A DNA stretch of 64,000 nucleotides from Phyto melanocephala. Lineage: Eukaryota > Arthropoda > Insecta > Diptera > Rhinophoridae. The stretch lies in contig OW799233.1 in the NCBI GenBank assembly GCA_941918925.1, forward strand, positions 144,028,223 through 144,092,222, read 5' to 3'. Position 1 is the first letter of the stretch; the number at the start of each line of letters is the position of its first letter. The position numbers were made by a program, and so were the translations under genes. Below are positions 38,150 to 47,785 of the stretch, piece after piece. The notes under the pieces are model-generated. The model made no database searches, was not told the origin of the DNA, and was given only the letters and a program-made list of their open reading frames with translations.

Positions 38150-39075
38150 TTTTTATAACTTTCACATGTAGTGCTTTGTCATTCCGTTTGTAATTTTTAC
38201 AAAATTGGTTTCCAATTCCATAAAGTACATTTTTTGTGAAAGCTTATGTAAAGGGGAGTCTATTAGCCAATGTCCGACTGTCCGTGTGTGGGTTAAAATC
38301 AACCACTTAGTAAATAAAATGGTGGCAAAAGTGTAAAAATCCAAGATGGTGTAAAAGAAGGGGGTGTAATAATCTTTTTTTTTTAACCCTATATTTATTG
38401 GTATCAAATAAAGGAGATAACCAATTTACAGATGCCTTTCTTCAGATAATTCATTTACCACACGTTTGGCCCAACAAAGTGATGGTTTTACACCCTCTAT
38501 GGTATGCTGCGACGTTTTGTTGAAACCATTTATCCTCCAAATGATTTGTAATGACGTGAGTAATACAAAAATTACGAATCAAATATTATGTAAATTTCTT
38601 CGATCTTTTTATATTAATATATTGTTTTTATTTCTTCGAGCTAAAGATCACTTTTTTTATAAAAATTATTATTACGAATCACGAGACCGAGTTGCTGAGT
38701 TAGGCTGAGTCGAATCGATAAATTCGAGTCGTCTGTCGCACTCGCGTCTACAGGTTTCTTCTCTGCGCACGGTACGGTTTCGACGTGATAGAATATTTTC
38801 TAAAAAAAAAGAGGTAAATTTCCACTATTTGTAAACGTTGTTTTGGTGCAAGTCTTTGCATAATGGTTTTGCCAAAGTCTACTAAAAACACACTTCATAA
38901 GTATGACAGCTAGTTTTACTGTTTTCCCTAGTAAACTATGTAAAATTACAAGATCAAAGATGACGTCGGAAATAATTATTAAAAAGCAAAATGGCATTTA
39001 ACATTAAATCTACGACGATGTGATTATTATGTTTTGTACATGATGGTGAAGGATATTATCAGCTTCGGTAATTTA
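38150..39075 (+). mobile_element. mini-me-like element, type B, with foreign middle
   Basis: The 5' part (TCACATGTAGTGCTTTGTCATTCCGTTTGTAA, GTCCGACTGTCCGTGTG) and 3' part (GATGACGTCGGAAATAATTA..., ACATGATGGTGAAGGATATTATCAGCTTCGG) are type B. About 38,410-38,935 does not match other copies and is locally GC-rich (TCGAGTCGTCTGTCGCACTCGCG), so it is either an insertion or a different internal region. The 3' hairpin is half lost. Confidence 0.6.
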
Positions 39076-39570
39076 ATTATTTTAAATAATACTTTATGAA
39101 AATGTTCTTTTATAACCATTCAATATATGAGTCTTATAACAACATCAGTAAGTACATACATAAAAAGAAAATGTTTTATTACAAAATTTCTTTAATTTGT
39201 AACCTTGAAAATATTCAAACACACGTGCACATTACAGTGTGTTTGTTTTTCTGACAGTTTATCTTACGAAATAGTCTTATTGTCTTATGAATAGTTGGGA
39301 TTAACATAATAACCCTCCCATTATATATCTCATAACACTAAGTGATACTGACACTAAATTTGAGATAATACTCTGATATTGAACTTAGCGTTTTACAGCC
39401 AATCCTATGTAACAGTTTGAGCGTTAAGCATTGGAGTTTTGCATGTGTTTTATTTTTGTTTCATACATGCAATATTTCAACGACTTAAGCTTAACGCTCT
39501 AGGTTAGGTATGGTTGTAACAGATTTAAAAATTACATATATCATCTCATATGAAGGCTTTATGTTAAAAC
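39076..39570 (+). other. PACS intron, nothing recognised
   Basis: AT-rich spacer before the duplicated segment. Confidence 0.45.
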
Positions 39571-39574
39571 TCCC

Positions 39575-40140
39575 TACAGTTCCTTCTAACTTCAGACTAA
39601 TTGCATATTTGACCTGGGCGCCCCGGTGGACTAGTCGGAAGTGTGCTGGTCTGCTAGTTTGGGGGTTGCGGGTTCGATTCTCGCCAGAGACTCTGGACTG
39701 GTCTGCTTCTCTTTCTCTTCTATTCTAACTATTTCTATTATTCTCTTGATTTCTATATTAAGGCGTCACAATGGACCAAAATGGTCTCCTGGTGCACCTA
39801 GCCTTACCTACCTACCAACCTGCATATATGACCTTCTTTCATATATCAAGCGATCGAGTTTAATATTAGATTGTCATAGAACCTCAACTATTTTATTTGT
39901 ATATACTTTTTATACTAGTTATTAATAGAGAGTGGTGAGTGTACTCTCCTCACCCATACTTAACAAAATTATAAACTTTCCCTGCAGATATTTGAAATAT
40001 ATAGTTCCTTCTAACTTCAAACTATTTACATATCTGTCCTTTCACATATCAAACTATCGATTTCAACATTAGGTAGTTATAGATAGGACCCCAACTAGTT
40101 CATTTGTTTATTGTTTTGTTTGACAGTGGGTAATGAGTGT
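39575..40140 (+). repeat. Tandem-duplicated segment, first copy split by a SINE
   Basis: CCTTCTAACTTCAGACTAATTGCATATTTGACC (39,582-39,614) continues after the SINE with CTTCTTTCATATATCAAGCGATCGAG (39,832 on). A second copy, CCTTCTAACTTCAAACTATTTACATATCTGTCC then TTTCACATATCAAACTATCG, starts near 40,007. Both copies share TTTAATATTAG/TTCAACATTAG and an end with GTG-(A/G)TGAGTGT. Confidence 0.7.
39615..39820 (+). mobile_element. tRNA-derived SINE with 13-bp target duplication
   Basis: The head has Pol III promoter boxes: A box TGGACTAGTCGG (39,627-39,638) and B box GGTTCGATTCT (39,671-39,681), 32 bases apart. A pyrimidine-rich body (CTTCTCTTTCTCTTC) follows, then a conserved-looking CGTCACAATGGACCAAAATGG segment and an ACCT-repeat end (TTACCTACCTACC). 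It is flanked by TGCATATTTGACC (39,602-39,614) and TGCATATATGACC (39,821-39,833), a 13-bp duplication with one mismatch. The tRNA-like head does not form an acceptor stem, so it is not a working tRNA. Confidence 0.88.
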
Positions 40141-40373
40141 TCTTACTTTTTACATAAAAAAGTTGTTATTTTTTTTGTTTGTTTTAGACCCAATATAACT
40201 TACCAATAGCTTACGTCAGGATGTTATCGAACAAAAATAAAGAGTGCGGCTTAAGTAACTATATGATTTGTTTTTTAAATAAATATTAAATGAAGTGAAA
40301 AAAAAACAAAACAATTTTGTGATAAAAAAATTATTTTTTGTTATTTGTTTTTACATTAATTATGAAAAATAAT

Positions 40374-40968
40374 AGGTTCGTTCGAGAACTCACAAATTTG
40401 TACAAATTTTTACTGCATTTTACGAAATTGCGTTCGTTTACACAAATTTATAGTAAATGAGAGCACAATTAGAGAGCGAAAAGTGACAGTTCTTGACTGA
40501 GTATTTGCAAATTTTTACTACAGAAATTTCTTGCAGTAAGATTTAGCAAAACCAAAAAACATATGATTCAAAAGGTAAACCAACAAAAGTAAGCAAACAA
40601 AAAGTATACAATTTGTGAAAAAAATATTAAAAAAGGAAAATCCAAACAAAAGTGCAAAATATTATTAAATTTAAATTGTTTGTGAAATAAAGTTAGTTAA
40701 CAATGTCTACAGATGAAAGAATGGAACTGCCTGAATCTGGCGCAGGTATACATACTTAAATACATATTTGCACATACATATGTACATAGTTCCCATTAAA
40801 CAACACAATATTTATTTGCCATCAGCTGTTGCTTCAATCTTACGAATTTTTACAAATGTCTGTTCGAGTACTTTTTTGGACAAATTCTCTTTTTGAGAGT
40901 AAAATTTTCAATTTACTTAATAATTACTCATTTACTACAAAGTGCAGTAAAAGTACTCGAACGAACCT
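40374..40968 (+). mobile_element. 0.6-kb DNA element with a mini exon, copy 1
   Basis: Termini AGGTTCGTTCGAG and CTCGAACGAACCT (13 bp). AAT flanks both sides (40,371-40,373 and 40,969-40,971), a 3-bp duplication. It carries an ATG at 40,703, 14 codons (MSTDERMELPESGA) and a GTATAC donor at 40,746. The superfamily is not recognised: termini and 3-bp duplication do not settle it. Confidence 0.85.
40703..40745 (+). other. Candidate element-borne first exon (14 codons)
   Basis: ATG TCT ACA... encodes MSTDERMELPESGA and one extra G before GTATAC. It ends in phase 1. The next PACS acceptor downstream (45,719/45,720) takes a phase 1 exon, so splicing would join in frame, giving ...SGADRICDN. It could instead be the remnant first exon of the element's own transposase gene. 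No transcript evidence is available. Confidence 0.4.
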
Positions 40969-41040
40969 AATGTCAGTTAAATGAAAACCGTTTCTTCAAA
41001 CGCAAAATTGTGCTCTTTTTATAGCATTTTTCATAACATT

Positions 41041-41644
41041 AGGTTCGTTCGAGTACTTTTACTGCACTTTGTAGTAAATGAGTAATTATTTAGTAAATTG
41101 AAAATTTTACTCTCAAAAAGAGAATTTGTTCAAAAAAGTACTCGAACAGACATTTGTAAAAATTCGTAAGATTGAAGCAACAGCTGATGGCAAATAAATA
41201 AAGTTTAATGGGAACTATGTACATACATACATATGTGCAAATATGTATTTAAGTATGTATACCTGCGCCAGATTCAGGCAGTTCCATTCTTTCGTCTGTA
41301 GACATTGATAACTAACTTTATTTTACAAACAATTTAAATTTAATAATATTTTGCACTTTTGTTTGGATTTTCCTTTTTTTTAATATTTTTTTCACAAATT
41401 GTATACTTTTTGTTTTCTTGCGTTTGTTTGTTTACCTTTTGAATCATGTTTTTTGGTTTTGCTAAATCTTACAGCAAGAAATTTCTGTTGTAAAAATTTG
41501 CAAATACTCAGTCAAGAACTGTCACTTTTCGCTCTCTATTTGTGCTCTCATTTACTACAAATTTGTGTAAACGAACGCAATTTCGTAAAATGCAGTAAAA
41601 ATTTGTACAAATTCGTACAAATTTGTGAGTTCTCGAACGAACCT
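41041..41644 (-). mobile_element. 0.6-kb DNA element with a mini exon, copy 2 (inverted)
   Basis: Near-identical to the 40,374-40,968 copy but inverted, flanked by ATT at 41,038-41,040 and 41,645-41,647. The mini exon (ATG at 41,305 on the minus strand) encodes the same 14 residues, with a GAT/GAC difference in Asp4, and keeps the donor. The two copies are 72 bp apart and form a long foldback. Confidence 0.85.
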
Positions 41645-41647
41645 ATT

Positions 41648-42080
41648 GTTGAATGTTTTTTGTGGTAAACGATAAATTTCTTCTTTAGTTGCTGCAAGGT
41701 TTGAAGCTTATCCACATAAACTATGTCTTTGAGATAACCTGACAATAAAAAATCTGGTGCAGTGGGGGCCATCTCAAGTTTCCGTTTCTAGAATTATTCG
41801 ATTTGAAAATTCCAAGCGTAATTCGAACCCCTCAGGATTTAGTTTTTGTATTAGCTGGATTTTGCTAGGGAAAAGGTGCAAATTGTGTTTCAAAATTCAC
41901 CAAAAAGTGCGGTCAGAAAGCTGCAACTGGGCAGATCGTGTTCTCGTTAATGTTACGGATTGTCTGCAGTATAAATATTTTCGGCTGATCTGCCAGTTCG
42001 AGTTCTGCTCGTAAGTCTTAAATCTTCGACAGTGCATTTCGTTGCCCAGGTTCGGCTAAATTTTGAGAAAAAAAAATAAT
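41648..42080 (-). pseudogene. Internally deleted Tc1/mariner transposase relic
   Basis: On the minus strand the right part reads RQSVTLTRTRSAQLQLSDRTFW, then ILKHNLHLFPSKIQLIQKL and FELRLEFSNRI, the second helix-turn-helix of mariner-type transposases (RRRSxQLGLS-x-TLWRIL-x-DLHLxPYKIQL). After a deletion and frameshift it continues APDFLLSGYLKDIVYVDKLQ, TLQQLKKKFI, the C-terminal FFLWGYLK-x-x-VY block. The central catalytic domain is missing. Copy 2 of the 0.6-kb element abuts it at 41,644. Confidence 0.78.
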
Positions 42081-42368
42081 GTTTAGTTTACAAAGAGGTT
42101 GTAATAACGAGAAATACTTAAAGGTCACTTTATTGCTCATGTCAGCAAGTTGTAGTAATGGTCCTTGAATTTTTAAATTTAACTTAATCGACAAAGTTAT
42201 GGCAGCTATTAAAATGAAAAAAAAACAAGTAAGAGCACTATATTCGGCTGTGCCGAATCTTTTATACCCACCACCAATTTTGTGTACATTTAAAGCACAA
42301 TATTTATTATTTTGTTAATCGCTATGGAATAATCTCTTTATAATAAAATATGTATCACTTTCTTTGTA

Positions 42369-42971
42369 GAGGGTGGTTAAATTTTAAGGGCCCATGTTGA
42401 AAGTGAACTACACCTAATCTTTAAATTTGTTTTCTGCATTTCATTTGACATTTCTCAATCTCAAACTTATTCAATTTGATCCGCGGAAAGATAAGCAAAT
42501 GAGCAACGCTTTAAAGTTATTCAGGTTTTTTATAAAAATGGGCGTTCAAATCAAAATGCATTTTGTGCACTTCGTAATTGTTTTGATCAACATAATCGTT
42601 TAAATTCGTCCACAATCGGGAGATTGGTAAAAAATATTTAAATTTCTGCAAAACAGTTCTGTATAAAATGTTAGAAAATCTGTGAATGCCTTCTTAGTTC
42701 GTTGAATGGGAACCACTGCTGGTTTTTGCGATAGTGTGGCAAAATAGCAGTCAACCTCGCCTAATCATCATGCCCAACAATTGAGCATCAACATTGTCAT
42801 TGAAAATTTGGAGCATCAGATAGAGGAGTGGCGCCAAAAATGGGGGGGCCAATTGGCCGATATTTTGTTAAATACATAATTGAACCATACAAATATTATA
42901 ATTGCAAAAAGAAATACTAATAATATCCTAAATAATTTGTCAACATCGGTCCTTAAAATTTAACCACCCTT
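42369..42971 (-). mobile_element. Mariner deletion derivative nested in the mini-me-like element
   Basis: 603 bp flanked by TA. Inverted ends: GAGGGTGGTTAAATTTTAAGG and AAGGGTGGTTAAATTTTAAGG (reverse strand). The interior keeps, on the plus strand, a mariner N-terminal relic in mixed frames (QNAFCALRNCFDQHNRLNSSTIGRLVK) and a C-terminal scrap (LEHQIEEWRQKWGGQLADILLN). The paralogous type A element at 12.84 kb lacks it, giving an empty site near 13,694-13,720. Confidence 0.85.
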
Positions 42972-42999
42972 TATAACTTCGATATGCTACTGAAATGCT

Positions 43000-44070
43000 T
43001 TTATAAATGTAGTTTTTCAATGAAAGTGGGCGTAAAGTAGGCGTGTCAATAAAGTTTCTGTTAACAAATTAAAGTATTTCAATAATACAATTAATATTTC
43101 AATATAGTCCTTTATTTTCCCAAAAACTTTGTAAATAGAGAAATTACATGAATTTAAGATAAACCGTTATATGGGAGGTAGGCGTTAAAGTGGGCGTGTC
43201 ACCTAAACTTTTTGGCACAACAATAACATTGATTAGAAGGAAAAACGTAGCACATTTGATCATCATACCTCTAATTTTGGCGGTTTTATGAGCTTCTAAA
43301 TTTCATTAACGGTAGATTACGTGAAAAGTGGGCGTTATAGTAGGCGTGTCAAAGTTATTTTTGCGAATGAGTACAACTTAGGTGTTTCAATATAACCCTT
43401 TATTATTCCAAAGTCATTAGTAGTAGAGAAATTATATGAATTTTAGGTAAAACGTTATATGAGAGGTGGGCGTAAAAGTGGGCGTGGCAACTTAATTTTC
43501 TACCACAGTAATGACATTGCCTAGGGTGATATTTGTAGCAAATTTTATCATCATACCTCTAATTTTGGCGGTTTTATGAGCTTTTAAATTTCATTAACGG
43601 TAAATAACGTGAAAAGTGGGCGTTATAGTAGGCGTGTCAAAGTTATTTTTGCGAATGAGTACAACTTAGGAGTTTCAATATAGCCCTTTGTTATTCCAAA
43701 ATCTTTATTAATAGAGAAATTATATGAATTTTGAGTAAAACGTTATATGGGAGGTGGGCGTAAAAGTGGGCGTGGCACCTTAATTTTCTGGCACAGTAAT
43801 GACAATGCCCAGGGGGATATACGTAGCAAATTTTATCATCATACCTCTAATTTTGGCGGTTTTATAAGCTTTTAAATTTCAATAACGGTGGATAACGTGA
43901 AAAGTGGGCGTTATAGTAGGCGTGTCAAAGTTATTTTTGCGAATAAGTACAACTTAGGAGTTTCAATATAGCCCTTTATAATTCCAAAATCTTTATTAAT
44001 AGAGAAATTATATGAATTTTGAGTAAAACGTTATATAGGAGGTGGGCTTAAAAGTGGGCGTGGCACATTG
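43000..44070 (-). repeat. 288-bp tandem repeat array inside the mini-me-like element
   Basis: The landmark CGGTTTTATGAGCTT / CGGTTTTATAAGCTT recurs at 43,281, 43,569 and 43,857, exactly 288 bp apart. Each unit also carries GTGGGCGT, TAGGCGTGTCAAAG and ATTCCAAAATC-type words. About 3.5 units are present. Confidence 0.92.
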
Positions 44071-44697
44071 ATTTTCCGTTACAAAAAAGCGGCTCACCAA
44101 AAAGCAAAGTGTGCAAAATTTCAGAGTCGTACATCCAATTTTGTTGCTTTTATGACGTTTTTGTTTTTAAATATACCGAAAAATACACTGTGCGGTATAA
44201 ATTTTCGTACATTTTGATCGATAACTCCTCTCCTAATGCATAGATTTAGATAATTTTTGGGGAAAAATATTTTTTTTACTCGAGAAACATATATTCGAAG
44301 TTTCATGAGTCTACGTTAATGCGTTTGGACACAATTCCATTTTATTCGATGTTTGAAGGACACGGTTTTTTCGACCTACTCTTGCTTTTCGAGCTATAAC
44401 TCTCTTCCTAATATTCCGATTTAGCCCATTTTCAATACCAAACAAACCTTATCTATAAGAAAGATTCTGGCAAAATTTGAGCCCCCTAGCTTTTTCGGTG
44501 CGACCTCTATCGTGCTTTCAACAGACGGACAGACGGACAGACGGACAGACGGACGGACATAGCTAGATCGTCATCAAATCAAACCGTGATTCAGAATATA
44601 TATACTTTATGGGGTCTAAAATGGATATTTCGATGTGTTACAAACGGAATGACAAAATGAATATACCCCCACCATTTTTTTGGTGGCGGGTATAAAA

Positions 44698-45719
44698 ATT
44701 ATCTGGTACGTCATTTGTCAATTCCATTAATGTTTTTATTATATTTAAGGATGATCGTATTTGGAAAATTTAAAAAATTTTGATTGCTTTTTTATCAGTG
44801 TCGCAACCGTTGTTGAAACTTAACATGTAGTATGTAAAAATTAATAAACTACATACAAAGTATGTAGTGTGTGTGCACTTTGTATTCTTTTTACATGTCA
44901 TACATACCATTAATACAATATTGACTATTCAAAATACTTTCTAGAATATATTCAGCCGAAAGGCACTCCACTATCAATGTTCACTTCTTTAAACCTCGAA
45001 ACTTTTCTCTTTCAGTAAACTCGAAAAGCTTAACGTATGTATATACATACATATGTATTTTATAGTTACTTTTGATTTTGTGACATCTAATGTGTGATTG
45101 AGGAAAACAATCATTATAGAAATTATTAATTAGGTATCAAAATCAAGTTAATAAAATATGGTGTTCTCAAAAATAATTTATAGAGAAGAAGAAAAAGTTA
45201 TAGAGACACATTCGTATGGGGAAGTTCGACTGTATGTGTTTTTAGGGGAATCAGAGGTGTTCGAGAAAGGTTTAACATTTACCATATTAACTAATGATAC
45301 TTGTTTTATATATTTCAAAAGGACATTTCGATTAATTTTCAATTTCTTAATACAATTAATGTTCTGTTAAAGTTTAATAAGGCACGGACCAAAATGTTCT
45401 TTGAACCTAAGGTTTGTAAGTTTGTGACGAACAAACTGGATTGAGTTAAATCGATATTAAGGGCGCACATTTCCTTATATTAATTTAAATCAGTTTTGCG
45501 GTTAATCTAAATTAAAATCTGATGCACACTACATACTTGACTTTGTCACTTTTTATTTCTAGTGCTACAAGCACGTGTCACCTAATGGCACCTATAGTAG
45601 ACATATTTTTATTGTATATGTATGTATGTTTCTATTTCATGAGATCTCTATATACTTTTCTTTCTGTAAGATACATTTAAAATTGTTTGAATAAAAATTA
45701 CTTTCTCTTTTCTATTTAG
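44698..45719 (+). other. PACS intron end, nothing recognised
   Basis: AT-rich; the frame at 45,158-45,370 has no family features. It ends at the TCTATTTAG acceptor. Confidence 0.5.
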
Positions 45720-46326
45720 ATCGTATTTGTGACAATCGTAATGATAGTTCTGGTAATGAAGGTAATGCCGGCTATACTGATGGTCAAACCTCAGATCCCC
45801 AAAATAGTCCACCACGTTCTGATCAAAACTTCATACGTTTACAGCATCAATTGACGCCCGTTAATACCAGTAACAATTTGCAGGCGACGGCAACTACATC
45901 TGGACAAACTGTTAATAACGCAACAGGTGGTAGCAATGCCAATGCCTCAAATACGCCAGCATCGAATGAAAAGAGATCTCGTTTATTCAGAACATCAAGT
46001 AGTACACCGGGTAGTGGAGGTAAAAAGAAACAATCACTTAGTTTAAGTGCAGAACCACGTTCAGTATTAGAGACATGTTTGTCACCCACCAATGTTGAAC
46101 CACGTAAAATGCTGTTGGATCAGTTAAGTCGCATATTTGCCAGTGAGGATTCAGTCATACCCGATGTGGTAACAATAATAAGTCCACCGGAAGCTTTAAG
46201 CGGTAGTAGTTTAGTAACAAAATTAACAGCTTTATTTGCAAATTCCTTTAAGCCGGCATTTGTGCCTCATAATACAGCGGAAGTCAAGGCTGTGCTACAA
46301 GCTCTAATGGGAAAGATACAAAAGTA
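45720..46326 (+). CDS. KrT95D: PACS sorting adaptor, central-domain exon
   Basis: Acceptor TCTATTTAG, donor GTAAGT; enters phase 1, leaves phase 2. The first third is a Ser/Asn/Gly-rich linker (DRICDNRND..., NATGGSNANAS), followed by basic KRSRLFRTSSS and GGKKKQSLSLSAEPRSVLE. Conserved sequence follows: EPRKMLLDQLSRIFASEDS and VVTIISPPEALSGSSLV, matching the vertebrate '[24 protein letters not shown]' region, then the EVKAVLQALMGKIQK segment. The frame appears to hit TAG at 46,325-46,327, but the donor at 46,327 comes first; joining TA to the T of the next exon restores Tyr (KYCNSN). Confidence 0.93.
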
Positions 46327-46405
46327 GTAAGTAGTATTATAACATATAAAATTCCATAAGATTTTGTTAATGAAATGTTTTTTTATTTTTATTTTATTTG
46401 TTTAG

Positions 46406-46883
46406 TTGCAACTCGAATGCCAAACCGCCCACTACGGTAAAAATCCTGCTTATTGGCGGTGATTGGTTGCAAGGTGCTGCTTTAAGACATTACGTCGAGC
46501 TAATGGGTGTACGACCACCGGATTGGTTAAATCATTTACGTTTCTATATAATACCGATTGGTAGTAGTACTATTGCGCGATATCTAAGTCAAATAGATCA
46601 GGCCTATGCCGCCATGTTTGGTTCGGAAAATTGGTATCAACTGTGTGAGAGAGCTGCTCAGACAGTGGCTGCTGTTAGTGCAGTAACGTCAGTGAATGCG
46701 ACTGCTTTATCTTCTTCCCTGGCTGATTCGGCTGCAGCCAATAAATCGGATATTGTAGAATTAGTTAATCGTATACAACGATATCTGCATGCGGCAGGAC
46801 CTTGTACCCAAGTACCCATAGCTGAGGCCATGGTCAACTATAAAGAAGAGGATTCATGTCAAATATTTGTGCCATTTGTTAGT
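46406..46883 (+). CDS. KrT95D: PACS sorting adaptor, conserved C-terminal domain exon
   Basis: Acceptor TTTAG (intron 79 bp), donor GTAAGT; phase 2 in, phase 0 out. It encodes YCNSNAKPPTTVKILLIGGD, then a region with PPDWLNHLRFYIIPIGSS and RYLSQIDQAYAAMFGSENW, which corresponds to the vertebrate PACS segment with [24 protein letters not shown] and SGWRDLF. An Ala-rich insert follows (about residues 90-120 of this exon), then IVELVNRIQRYLHAAG and the conserved PIAEAMVNYKEEDSCQIFVPFVS end. This is the best-conserved stretch of the gene in the window. Confidence 0.95.
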
Positions 46884-46963
46884 GTAAGTTAACACACGTA
46901 TGCACAGACATGTTAAGCTACTTTTACAAACTTTTAATTTCCACTTAATATATTTGAAAACAG

Positions 46964-47525
46964 GATGTACGCATTGGTTATTTAGAGGGGCCCCAAGCAT
47001 CACTTGATATTGATGAAAGCAACGCTCAACATACTTCCTTAACAAGTTCCCAACAAATATCAAACACTAGCGTAGCCATACCAATTGGAAACACGAATTC
47101 CCAAACTCCCTTAAATTCAGTGTCCCAAAATGTATCATCCAACATACAGGGAGTATCAAACAGTGCCAGTGCCACTGTACTCTCTGGTTCACCGCCACAA
47201 AGTGGTCGAATATCACCACCTTTACAAACGCCGCCTTCGTCGGCGTCTTCACAACGTGACATTGGCTTTGGTGCCACACCCCAGCAGGTGGGCAGTGAAT
47301 CTGTTGAACTACAGGTGGACTACTGGCCCATTGTACGGCCTGGTGAGCATACATCATCGAAGGATAAGAGCAACACTCGAAGTAGCGATCAGGGTGGTAA
47401 AAATAGTATTAAAAGTACGTTTAGAAGTCTGCAAGTCTGGCGTTTGCCACAAAATGCTCAATTGGGTGAAATATCAAATGGCCTGACAGTATCATTTGCT
47501 ACCAAAGAAAAAAAACAAAAGCAAA
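46964..47525 (+). CDS. KrT95D: PACS sorting adaptor, Ser/Pro-rich exon with QVDYW motif
   Basis: Acceptor GAAAACAG (intron 80 bp), donor GTATGT; phase 0 in, phase 1 out. It begins DVRIGYLEGPQASLDIDESN, has a long Ser/Thr/Pro linker with SPPLQTPPSSAS, and then the family landmarks VELQVDYWPI, KNSIKSTFRSLQVWRLPQ and VSFATKEKKQKQ. In vertebrate PACS the matching segments are IGLQVDYW, KNTLKSVFRSVQVSRLP and TVVTKEKNKK. Codon use and GC are clearly higher than in flanking introns. The minus-strand frames over this exon are shadows. Confidence 0.95.
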
Positions 47526-47598
47526 GTATGTACAACTATGCACTTGACATGGCAATAAATAGTCTAAGCAAATTTTATTATTTTTTATATTATTTTAG

Positions 47599-47715
47599 TA
47601 ATGCGTTTGGGAAAGAAAAAGGAAAAAGATCGTGATCTCGAAAAGGAGCAATGTGTTGAGGGCGTAGCTCGTTTAATTTGCTCACCTAAACAATCACATC
47701 CAATACCATTAAGAG
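47599..47715 (+). CDS. KrT95D: PACS sorting adaptor, penultimate exon
   Basis: Acceptor ATTTTAG (intron 73 bp), donor GTATAT; phase 1 in and out. It encodes the very basic MRLGKKKEKDRDLEKEQ run followed by CVEGVARLICSPKQ, corresponding to vertebrate 'VIEGISRLICSAKQQ'. It is too short to stand out as a reading frame and is recovered only from splice sites and protein similarity. Confidence 0.92.
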
Positions 47716-47785
47716 GTATATACATATTTTGTTATTGTATAATTTATTTTAATTAATAAATTGCATTCTTTTTTTTTTTTTGTAG

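Larger units (their letters stand above)
42224..44697 (-). mobile_element. mini-me/DINE-1-like element, type A, full length
   Basis: The minus-strand 5' end is at 44,697 (TTTTATACCCGCCACCA), then GTCATTCCGTTTGTAACACATCGAAATATCC, GACCCCATAAAGTATATATA, a GTCY tract (44,521-44,563) and the ACCGCACAGTGTATTTTTCGG block. An array of 288-bp tandem units follows, then the 3' end: subterminal TTTTATACCCACCACCA (42,260-42,276), hairpin ATTCGGCTGTGCCGAAT (42,242-42,258) and CAAGTAAGAGC edge. A mariner MITE is inserted at 42,369. This is the best example of the type in the window. Confidence 0.85.

Noticed and set aside
39615..39690. Possible tRNA gene
   Set aside because: A and B boxes are present but the ends do not pair into an acceptor stem, and flanking duplications show it is a SINE head.
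45158..45370. 70-codon plus-strand frame MVFSKIIYREEE...
   Set aside because: No homology recognised, and it lies in the last PACS long intron without splice signals.
47067..47357. Minus-strand frames of 83-96 codons over the PACS exon
   Set aside because: Shadows of a strongly supported plus-strand exon.
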